This document shows positions 58,295 through 64,000 of a stretch of DNA of 64,000 bases, piece by piece. Under the pieces are notes generated by a model. It was not told the origin of the DNA. It did no database searches and saw only the letters and a list, made by a program, of their open reading frames with translations. Every line of letters starts with the position of its first letter. Within the stretch, counting starts at the first letter, position 1. This stretch comes from G963701675 sp963701675. Its GTDB lineage: Bacteria; Planctomycetota; Planctomycetia; Gemmatales; Gemmataceae. A program made the position numbers and the translations under genes. Location: the NCBI GenBank assembly GCA_963701675.1, contig OY969623.1:5456001-5520000 (forward strand). The letters run 5' to 3'.

Positions 58295-60313
58295 ATGGTA
58301 GCGAGATTCGAGCTAAGCAGCGAGTTCGCGCCGGCGGGCGATCAACCACAGGCAATTGCCAATCTCGTGCAAGGGTTTCGTGACAGTCGGCCTTCACAGG
58401 TGTTGCTTGGCGTTACGGGTTCCGGCAAAACTTTCACTGCCGCCAATGTGATCGCCCAGTTAGGCAAACCGACACTCGTCTTGTCGCACAACAAGACGTT
58501 GGCGGCGCAACTCTTCAAGGAATTCAAGGCTTTCTTCCCGCGCAACGCCGTCCATTATTTCGTCAGCTATTACGACTATTACCAACCCGAAGCCTACATA
58601 CCGCAGCGGGACATTTACATCGAAAAAGACGCCCAAATCAACGAGAACATCGACCGGCTGCGCCTTGCCGCTACAAGCGCTCTGGTAAGCCGGGAAGACG
58701 TTGTCATCGTCGCCAGTGTGTCGTGCATCTACGGGTTAGGGTCTCCGGCCGATTACAAACGCATGATGGTTCGCCTTATCAAAGGTGGGACCATTGACCG
58801 TCAGGAACTGCTTCTGAAACTGGTTGACATTCAATACGAACGAAACGACATCGAGTTCTCACGTGGAAAAATCCGCGTGCGCGGTGACGTGGTCGAGGTC
58901 TGGCCGGCGTACGAGGAAATTGGCTTTCGCATCGAACTATTCGGCGATGAAGTCGACCGCTTATCGGTGATCAACCCGGTCAGCGGCGAGACGCTCCGCG
59001 AGGAAGCGGAGTTGTATGTATACCCGGCCAAACACTTCGTCACACCGGACGATCGCATCCAAGAGGCGGTCCAAGGGATCCGTGGCGAATTGGCCCACCG
59101 GCTTGACCAGTTCAAGCACGAAGGCAAGCTGCTCGAAGCGCAACGGCTCGGCGCCCGCACGCGCTTCGACATGGAGATGTTGGTCGAAGTCGGTCACTGT
59201 CCCGGGATTGAGAACTACTCGCGCTGGTTCAGCGGCAGAAAGCCCGGCGAACCGCCGTACACGCTCATTGATTTCTTCCCAGACGATTTCTTGATGATTG
59301 TGGATGAATCGCACGTAACCATTCCGCAGGTGCGTGGCATGTTTGCGGGCGACCACAGTCGTAAGACTACGCTGGTGGAACACGGTTTTCGCTTGCCGAG
59401 CGCACTCGACAATCGCCCCTTGCGCTTCGATGAATGGGAAAAACGCGTCAAGCAGACGCTATTCATGTCGGCAACGCCCGGGCCATATGAGCTAGATCGT
59501 TGCGGCGGCGAAGTCGTCGAGCAAGTCATTCGGCCCACGGGTCTGGTCGATCCGGTGCTACACGTACGCCCCGCACGCGGCCAAGTTCCTGACTTGATCG
59601 AAGAAATCAAGAAACGGGCCGCCAAGAGTGAGCGGGTGCTGGTGACCACCTTGACCAAACGGCTCGCGGAAGACCTAAGCGCCTATTTGCGCGATGCCGG
59701 GCTTAAGTGCAAATGGCTGCACTCCGAACTGGACGCCATCGAACGGGTGCAGGTCCTGCGCGAGTTGCGCGAAGGCGCTTTTGATGTATTGGTGGGTGTG
59801 AATCTTCTCCGCGAAGGTCTGGATCTGCCGGAGGTCTCGTTGGTTGCGGTGCTTGATGCGGACAAGGAAGGATTTCTGCGGAGCGGAACGTCGCTCATTC
59901 AAACGATCGGCCGGGCCGCCCGTCACGTGAACGCGGAAGTCATTCTTTACGCCGACAACGTAACGGACTCGATGCAGCGGGCCATGGATGAAACGAAGCG
60001 ACGTCGCGACGTCCAGCTCCGCTACAATGCCGACCATGGCATCACACCGCAATCGGTGCGTAGCACGATTAGCATGGGAATCGAGGAGGAAATCGCCGCC
60101 CGCCAGTACGTCCAAGAGGTAGCGGGTCAGAAGGCCGACGACTTCGTGACTCAGGAATACTTAGAAGAGTTGCATGCGGAGATGCTGGTTGCCGCTTCGA
60201 ATCTCGACTTCGAGCGCGCCGCGGAACTGCGCGACCGGATCTCCAAACTGAAAGGTGAACCCGTAGCGTCGCCGCAGAAGAAACCTCGTCGCGCAAGACG
60301 ACGAACCGGCTGA
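58295..60313 (+). CDS. uvrB: Excinuclease ABC subunit UvrB
   Basis: A 672-residue nucleotide-excision repair helicase-like subunit that verifies damage and loads UvrC. Walker A is LGVTGSGKTFTAANV near residue 40. The beta-hairpin block YYDYYQPEAYIPQRDIYIEK is at about 93-112. Helicase motif II appears as LMIVDESHVTIPQ near 338. Motifs V and VI include VGVNLLREGLDLPEVSLVAV and IQTIGRAARHVNA. The C-terminal UVR motif (AASNLDFERAAELRDRISKL) is at about 634-653. Length and order match the family fully. Confidence 0.97.
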   Translation: MVARFELSSEFAPAGDQPQAIANLVQGFRDSRPSQVLLGVTGSGKTFTAANVIAQLGKPTLVLSHNKTLAAQLFKEFKAFFPRNAVHYFVSYYDYYQPEAYIPQRDIYIEKDAQINENIDRLRLAATSALVSREDVVIVASVSCIYGLGSPADYKRMMVRLIKGGTIDRQELLLKLVDIQYERNDIEFSRGKIRVRGDVVEVWPAYEEIGFRIELFGDEVDRLSVINPVSGETLREEAELYVYPAKHFVTPDDRIQEAVQGIRGELAHRLDQFKHEGKLLEAQRLGARTRFDMEMLVEVGHCPGIENYSRWFSGRKPGEPPYTLIDFFPDDFLMIVDESHVTIPQVRGMFAGDHSRKTTLVEHGFRLPSALDNRPLRFDEWEKRVKQTLFMSATPGPYELDRCGGEVVEQVIRPTGLVDPVLHVRPARGQVPDLIEEIKKRAAKSERVLVTTLTKRLAEDLSAYLRDAGLKCKWLHSELDAIERVQVLRELREGAFDVLVGVNLLREGLDLPEVSLVAVLDADKEGFLRSGTSLIQTIGRAARHVNAEVILYADNVTDSMQRAMDETKRRRDVQLRYNADHGITPQSVRSTISMGIEEEIAARQYVQEVAGQKADDFVTQEYLEELHAEMLVAASNLDFERAAELRDRISKLKGEPVASPQKKPRRARRRTG

Positions 60314-60327
60314 TGGATGAGCCGGAG

Positions 60328-60357
60328 CGTGACGTGGCCGGAAGGTGAGACGTCACG
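60328..60357 (+). terminator. Hairpin after uvrB
   Basis: CGTGACGT (60328-60335) and ACGTCACG (60350-60357) pair over 8 bp 14 nt after the uvrB stop. No T-run follows, so it is a weak terminator or a piece of the GCCGGAAGCGTGAGC-type repeat. Confidence 0.4.
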
Positions 60358-60392
60358 TTGATCGAGTTGGAGATTATTTGTACCATTATGAC

Positions 60393-60740
60393 ATGAGCAT
60401 ACAGCCGAGCAACTACAAGTATCTTCGTCGCAAACCGGGATCGAATTATCAACACTTGTTTATCTATGACCGCGGTCGATACGTTTCCGCGCTTACCGTC
60501 TACGGAGATCTTGCCAACGAAGATTGTCCTCAAAGTGTCGAAGAGATCGCGGAGGATCGCGAGTTGCCTCTCGATGCCGTACAGGAAGCAATCGCATATT
60601 GCGAATCGAATCCTCCAGAGATTCGCCAGGACTGGGAAATGGAAGAGGCGAGCATGCAACGTGCTGGGATGAACGACCCGAACTACCGAGGTCAAACCAA
60701 GCGCACACCCATTGGCCATTCTCCTCCGTTCAACGCATAG
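60393..60740 (+). CDS. DUF433 domain protein (possible antitoxin)
   Basis: A 115-residue protein with the DUF433 pattern of a small winged-helix-type domain: QHLFIYDRGRYVSALTVYGD, then CPQSVEEIAEDRELPLDAVQ and EAIAYCESNPPEI. DUF433 proteins often sit before DUF5615 PIN-like proteins and act as antitoxin candidates. The start at 60393 (MSIQPSNYKYLRRKPGSNYQ) is preferred to a longer frame from 60345. It ends at 60740 and the next gene starts at 60741, so the pair is coupled. Confidence 0.82.
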   Translation: MSIQPSNYKYLRRKPGSNYQHLFIYDRGRYVSALTVYGDLANEDCPQSVEEIAEDRELPLDAVQEAIAYCESNPPEIRQDWEMEEASMQRAGMNDPNYRGQTKRTPIGHSPPFNA

Positions 60741-61103
60741 ATGCTGCTCTATCTAGATGACGACAGCGTCCATCGGCTAGTGGTCCGTCTGCTGTCTCAA
60801 GCCGGACACGACGTGAGAGTCCCCGCACACGCGGGCTTGGCGGGACGTCACGATGCGGTGCACCTGCGGCATGCCATTCAATCTCGCCGTGTATGCCTAA
60901 CGCATAATCACGACGATTTCGAAGAGCTGCACGACCTCATGCACGAAGGCGGTGGCCAGCACTTCGGCATCCTCGTCATCCGACGCGATAGCAATCGCAA
61001 AAAGAACCTGCGCGGATCTGGGATCGTTCGCGCCATTCAAAAGCTGGAAGCATCAGGTGCGCCAATTCACAACTGTTATCATGTACTCAATCAATGGCGA
61101 TGA
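60741..61103 (+). CDS. DUF5615 PIN-like protein (possible toxin nuclease)
   Basis: A 120-residue PIN-like protein. The acidic cluster LLYLDDDSVHRLVVRLLSQ (residues 2-20) and VCLTHNHDDFEEL near 51 match the metal-binding acidic residues of DUF5615 proteins; HNHDDF is the usual THD/NDF variant. The likely activity is an RNA-cleaving nuclease. It starts immediately after the stop of the DUF433 gene. Whether the pair behaves as a toxin-antitoxin system is inference from the family pairing. Confidence 0.82.
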   Translation: MLLYLDDDSVHRLVVRLLSQAGHDVRVPAHAGLAGRHDAVHLRHAIQSRRVCLTHNHDDFEELHDLMHEGGGQHFGILVIRRDSNRKKNLRGSGIVRAIQKLEASGAPIHNCYHVLNQWR

Positions 61104-61168
61104 CATGATGCCCCGCCCGGCGGATCTGCTCGACCTGCTCGAAAACATCTCCCGGCTCGCAAAGAAAG

Positions 61169-61720
61169 CTAAAACCAATCCAACAGCGATGGCGCTTCAG
61201 GCTCCGACGTGGGGGCAATTGGCAGCGGGGCCTCGCGCCGAGGGACATGAACCACGTAGCGACCGATGATGTTTAACTCGCCGGCGTCCAGCCAGATACA
61301 ATCGCATCGAGGGCAGGTATCTACGACTGCGTTGCCGCCTCCGCCGTAGGCATGGGTTTGCATTCTCTTTTTGCAGCTCGGACACGAGACAGGGCGGCGC
61401 AGCTCATCTGAATCAAACGGCGCGTGACTGTTGGATGTTGCCGTATTCTGTGCTCGCCGTTGCGTTACGATTCGGCCGAATGCCGCCGTTCGGGTTAGGA
61501 AACCTCGGCACTGTCCGCAGTACACGACGCACTCGCCTTCGATAAGCGCGTCGTGCAGCTGAACACTACACAAAGGACAAGCAAAGTTGGCTTGGGTCTC
61601 CAGGACCGCTACGCCGTCGGAAGTCTCGTCGGGAAAATGATGCCGGCTACAGTGTTCGCATTCGAAATGTCGGCGATTGCCCGCCAATCGCAACAACCCG
61701 CCGCAAGCCGGACAGTTCAT
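61169..61720 (-). CDS. Zinc-ribbon (TFIIB-type) protein
   Basis: A 183-residue cysteine-rich protein with three zinc modules in series: MNCPACGGLL with FECEHCSRHHFP (about 1-32), ACPLCSVQL with VYCGQCRGF (about 45-75), and CPSCKKRM with TCPRCDCIWLDAGEL (about 110-150). The last is the TFIIB-type zinc ribbon (GELxxL) domain. A nucleic-acid or protein adaptor role is plausible; no catalytic site is seen. GGAG lies 7 nt before the ATG at 61720. A longer frame to 61789 starts outside the ribbon. Confidence 0.82.
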   Translation of the reverse strand: MNCPACGGLLRLAGNRRHFECEHCSRHHFPDETSDGVAVLETQANFACPLCSVQLHDALIEGECVVYCGQCRGFLTRTAAFGRIVTQRRAQNTATSNSHAPFDSDELRRPVSCPSCKKRMQTHAYGGGGNAVVDTCPRCDCIWLDAGELNIIGRYVVHVPRREAPLPIAPTSEPEAPSLLDWF

Positions 61721-61795
61721 GGAAAGTCTCCGTGTACCAACCAATTGTCGGTTCACGGAAACCGTAATACAGGAACTTCCGGCAAGCAAGCGCAG

Positions 61796-62431
61796 CTACT
61801 TGCCGCTCAAGTCTTTGAACTCGATGTTTCGAAACGTGACTTCCATTTTCGGGCCTGCATGAAGCTGAAAGGCAATGATGCCTTCATCCGGCATCTTGGG
61901 AAACTCGCCATCGACAGTTGTTTCATTGTTGAGCTTGATCGTCACGCGCTTGCCCACGCATTTGATGTGATACTCATTGAAGTCGTCCTTCTTGAGAACC
62001 TTCGTAACGATGTCCTTCGGCGCCTGCTGCATCATGCCGTCCGCGAAGTGCTCGCCGTACAAACTACCCCAGTAAATGTCGCCGATGTCGCACTGAGGCC
62101 CTCTAACCGCCATTTTCTTCGGGTCAAATACTTCACTGCGGATCTGGACACCGCTGTTGCCAACAGAGTCTTTCAATCGCACTTGGAACTTCAATTCGAA
62201 ATCACGGTATTTCCGGGTGCTGCAGAGGAAGGTATTGAACGATAGGCCGGCGGCAGGCGTAGCGCCCACGATTGCGCCATCTTTCACGCTCCAGTATCCG
62301 GGCAAAGATTCCCAGCCGTTGAGATCCTTTCCGTTAAAGAACGGGGGCGCGGCCGGCCCGGACGGAGCTTGGCCTCCCGCTTCGTTAATCAACGCCGTCA
62401 TCATGGCCAGTGCCGCAACAATGAATCGCAT
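61796..62431 (-). CDS. DUF1080 protein (3-keto-disaccharide hydrolase-like)
   Basis: A 211-residue exported protein. The signal peptide (MRFIVAALAMMTALINEAGG) leads to a DUF1080 domain: PFFNGKDLNGWESLPGYWSV, YRDFELKFQVRLKDSVGNSG, VQIRSEVF and GPQCDIGDIYWGSLYGEHF. The family adopts a concanavalin-like fold and some members hydrolyse 3-keto-glycosides; the substrate is not known here. GGAG sits 6 nt before ATG 62431. ATG 62443, which overlaps the DUF1559 stop as TAATG, is the alternative start. It follows the frameshifted DUF1559 gene. Confidence 0.86.
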   Translation of the reverse strand: MRFIVAALAMMTALINEAGGQAPSGPAAPPFFNGKDLNGWESLPGYWSVKDGAIVGATPAAGLSFNTFLCSTRKYRDFELKFQVRLKDSVGNSGVQIRSEVFDPKKMAVRGPQCDIGDIYWGSLYGEHFADGMMQQAPKDIVTKVLKKDDFNEYHIKCVGKRVTIKLNNETTVDGEFPKMPDEGIIAFQLHAGPKMEVTFRNIEFKDLSGK

Positions 62432-62442
62432 TGGTTTCTCCA

Positions 62443-63367
62443 TTACCAATCGTTGCCGACGACGTCGTTGTCGCCGCGGGTACTCATGTATATGTAGCTG
62501 AGCTGCGGAATGGTGTCTTTCAAGAAACGGCCCGACCCGTCCGCCATGATGAAGTTGACTCCGCCGGGGTGCTGGCTGCCGAATGAATCGGCGCGCGTGT
62601 AGAACACGCCCTTCCACGCGGCACTATGCGGCGGATAATTGATCGCTTCCGGGGGAACGCGATAGTTCAGCGGCGCATACGAAAAGCACACGGACCAGTA
62701 GGTGTAAATCCACGTCCAGTAGATCAGATCGCCTTCGCCGGCATCGATCTCGTCGAAGATCGGGTCGATGTGCGAGAACTCGCCAGCCAAGAGCGTTTGG
62801 CTCACGCCGTCTGTTACTTCGGCCAGGCGGACCGGCTTGTTGTACATGAACATACCCTGGCTCGGTTTGCTGTACCACCAAGAAATACGCCCGCCGTTGA
62901 CGTGATAGGAACCCGTGGCGTAGTAATTCGCTCCCCACTTCACCGCAGGTGGCACAAGGTCGGACGGACAAAAGAAACCGCTCCACGGCTGAGCGTTGGC
63001 CGCGTTTGTGCCGCCCTGTTGGTTCTTGTAAAGGTCGGTCTTATCGAAGCGATTGAAGAGGCTCGTCTGTTCCAAGTGTGGCAAGAGGAACATGGCCCAA
63101 TTGCCGCGCCGGCCGGGTCCGAGGTCACTTCGCGCCATATCCGTTCAGAGTCGGGTCTGAGATGAGCGGCCAAAACCAGCCGTAGGTGTCCACCTGGCCA
63201 TGAAACGCCAGGCCGATCTGCTTGAGATTGTTCTGGCATCGGGTTCGATTGGCTGCTTCACGTACCTTTTGCACGGCCGGCAACAGGAGAGCAACCAGCA
63301 CACCGATGATTGCGATGACCACAAGCAACTCGATGAGGGTGAATCCAGATTTTCGGCGTCCATTCAC
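62443..63367 (-). pseudogene. DUF1559 prepilin-like protein, frameshifted near codon 79
   Basis: The first frame (63367 down to 63125) encodes a normal prepilin start (GFTLIELLVVIAIIGVLVAL) and the first DUF1559 block (NNLKQIGLAFHGQVDTYGWF), then meets TGA after NGYGAK. A second frame, from about 63140 to 62443, continues the domain: SDLGPGRRGNWAMFLLPHLE, then FMYNKPVRLAEVTDGVSQTL and the ADGSGRFLKDTIPQ end. Removing one base near 63126-63140 joins them. It is probably an indel in the assembly, although decay is possible. The start overlaps the lipoprotein stop by ATGA. Confidence 0.78.
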
Positions 63368-63852
63368 CGGATTGGCGCACCTTGTTTCGGGATTTCCAGG
63401 TTGATGCTCTGATTCCCGGGCTTCACCTCGCGCGTGAGTGTCGTGGTCCCGGGATCCTCGAAGACGGAGGGAATGCGCCGCGGCGGCGCTGTCCCGCTTC
63501 CTTCGGTTGGCCCTCGACCGCCGCGCCCCGCGGGAGGTTGGAAGTTCTTCAAATCACGGAGGGTGACTTTGTGAAAGCCGACGACGACGCCCGCCACATT
63601 GCCAGTGACGGCCGCGAGTTTGTAATGCCCTTGATTGTCAGTTACCCCGACGGCAGTCGGCCCGACCGTGTTCTGTCCGGGGTCGGGCAAGAAAGTGACC
63701 TGAATCCCGTCAAGCGGTTTGCCGTCGAGGAGCACGGTGCCTTCGACTTCACCCACGTCAGCGGCGCTTTTTCCGCATCCAGGGAAGACCGAGCATCCAA
63801 GGACTATGACAACCAACAGACGAGAAATTCTAGTAGTCGCCCGAAATTGCAT
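63364..63852 (-). CDS. Lipoprotein with a transthyretin-like/Ig-like domain
   Basis: A 162-residue predicted lipoprotein: signal and lipobox SVFPGCGKSAADVG near residue 23. The remainder begins EVEGTVLLDGKPLDGIQVTF, a beta-sandwich repeat common in planctomycete cell-surface proteins, and ends in a proline/glycine-rich tail. Such small proteins commonly stand beside DUF1559 genes, as here. The start at 63852 was chosen because the frame upstream is the tail of another gene read out of frame. Its stop overlaps the DUF1559 start. Confidence 0.82.
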   Translation of the reverse strand: MQFRATTRISRLLVVIVLGCSVFPGCGKSAADVGEVEGTVLLDGKPLDGIQVTFLPDPGQNTVGPTAVGVTDNQGHYKLAAVTGNVAGVVVGFHKVTLRDLKNFQPPAGRGGRGPTEGSGTAPPRRIPSVFEDPGTTTLTREVKPGNQSINLEIPKQGAPIR

Positions 63853-64000
63853 CACCGGCGCCCTTGGTACTAAGTGCTCGAAGCGTGAGCTGTGGAATCT
63901 CCGTGCGAATGAAGCGCACCGAGCCATCGCCGAAAGCGGCATGGGCGCCGCCCGGATGTTGGCTACCCCATGCATCCAGGCGCTTGATGAATACATCCCA
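63830..64000 (-). CDS. DUF1559 protein, C-terminal fragment cut by window edge
   Basis: The minus-strand frame open from base 64000 to the TAG at 63832-63830 encodes 56 residues: WDVFIKRLDAWGSQHPGGAH, then AAFGDGSVRFIRTEIPQLTL, ending GAGDAISGDY. This is the typical H-x9-DGS end of DUF1559. The N-terminus lies beyond the right edge. It overlaps the lipoprotein start by 23 nt, so the two are probably in one operon. Confidence 0.85.
   Translation of the reverse strand, partial: WDVFIKRLDAWGSQHPGGAHAAFGDGSVRFIRTEIPQLTLRALSTKGAGDAISGDY

Noticed and set aside
60952..61269. Plus-strand frame overlapping the end of the PIN-like gene
   Set aside because: Mostly antisense to the zinc-ribbon gene and lacks a motif.
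63125..63127. TGA in the DUF1559 gene as a selenocysteine codon
   Set aside because: The downstream in-frame sequence does not resemble DUF1559; the shifted frame does.
63125..63138. Programmed frameshift in the DUF1559 gene
   Set aside because: No slippery heptamer or downstream structure was recognised, and four other genes show single-base breaks at homopolymers.
1..64000. CRISPR arrays, rRNA, tRNA, prophage or transposase genes
   Set aside because: None was found on reading; the short repeats seen lack regular spacers.

Overview
The window reads as chromosomal DNA from a planctomycete, most likely of the Gemmata-type lineage (order Gemmatales). The reasons are the five DUF1559 prepilin-like proteins with an N-terminal FTLIELLVVIAIIG-type helix and a C-terminal GDGS-type motif, an ECF sigma factor translationally coupled to a Ser/Thr kinase, a second kinase with the planctomycete FQADRLLHGK linker, exported proteins that begin with a basic stretch plus an LEDRVTPS-like motif, many PQQ-type beta-propellers, and a fairly high G+C content. 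No rRNA, tRNA, CRISPR array, insertion sequence or phage gene was seen. Lineage is inferred from protein style only.

Layout. 1-7.1 kb: Ser/Thr kinase (cut by the left edge) and its sigma factor, a DUF2314 lipoprotein, a membrane-anchored repeat protein, an RluA-type pseudouridine synthase, a frameshifted GT87 mannosyltransferase-like gene, a two-subunit TPP decarboxylase and a small cytochrome c. 7.2-10.8 kb: DUF309, VWA and MoxR/ChlI-type ATPase genes in an overlapping operon. 11-23 kb: BON-domain and DUF6134 genes (both frameshifted), an acyl carrier protein facing an alpha-oxoamine synthase, a predicted pseudokinase, a SEC-C/TPR protein, an SGNH hydrolase, a tandem pair of DUF1559 genes, mutY and an FHA protein. 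23.7-38.7 kb: a metallophosphoesterase diverging from a 13-gene co-directional cluster with five PQQ-like beta-propellers, two adenylate-forming ligase-like enzymes, an aldehyde dehydrogenase family enzyme, an iron-type alcohol dehydrogenase and an embedded HicB/HicB/HicA module. 38.7-44.7 kb: three related exported proteins. 44.8-50.5 kb: serA with a class V aminotransferase, then a DUF4465 protein and a DUF1559 protein behind a cobalamin riboswitch. 50.7-60.3 kb: rpmF-plsX-fabD-acpP-fabF, moeB-rhodanese, an ArsC-like selenoprotein with an in-frame UGA, a methyltransferase, a ComEA-like protein and uvrB. 60.4-64 kb: a DUF433/DUF5615 pair, a zinc-ribbon protein, a DUF1080 protein, a frameshifted DUF1559 gene, a lipoprotein and the tail of a fifth DUF1559 gene.

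Most notable points. (i) The gene at 55935-56288 is read as a selenoprotein: an in-frame UGA sits exactly where the first cysteine of a CxxC redox motif belongs, and a hairpin with a G-starting loop lies 16 nt downstream. (ii) A well-formed cobalamin riboswitch precedes a DUF1559-DUF4465 gene pair, a B12-regulated surface system with no recognised transporter. (iii) The signal peptides of several PQQ-propeller proteins are encoded inside dispersed repeats: (TTTTTCC)n microsatellites and a CACAAAG palindrome. (iv) A kinase-fold protein lacks the catalytic aspartate (HGLLKPSN). (v) Five genes carry single-base frameshifts, at least four of them in or beside homopolymers, which more likely reflects residual sequencing indels than decay.

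All functional statements rest on motif reading by eye; no searches were run.
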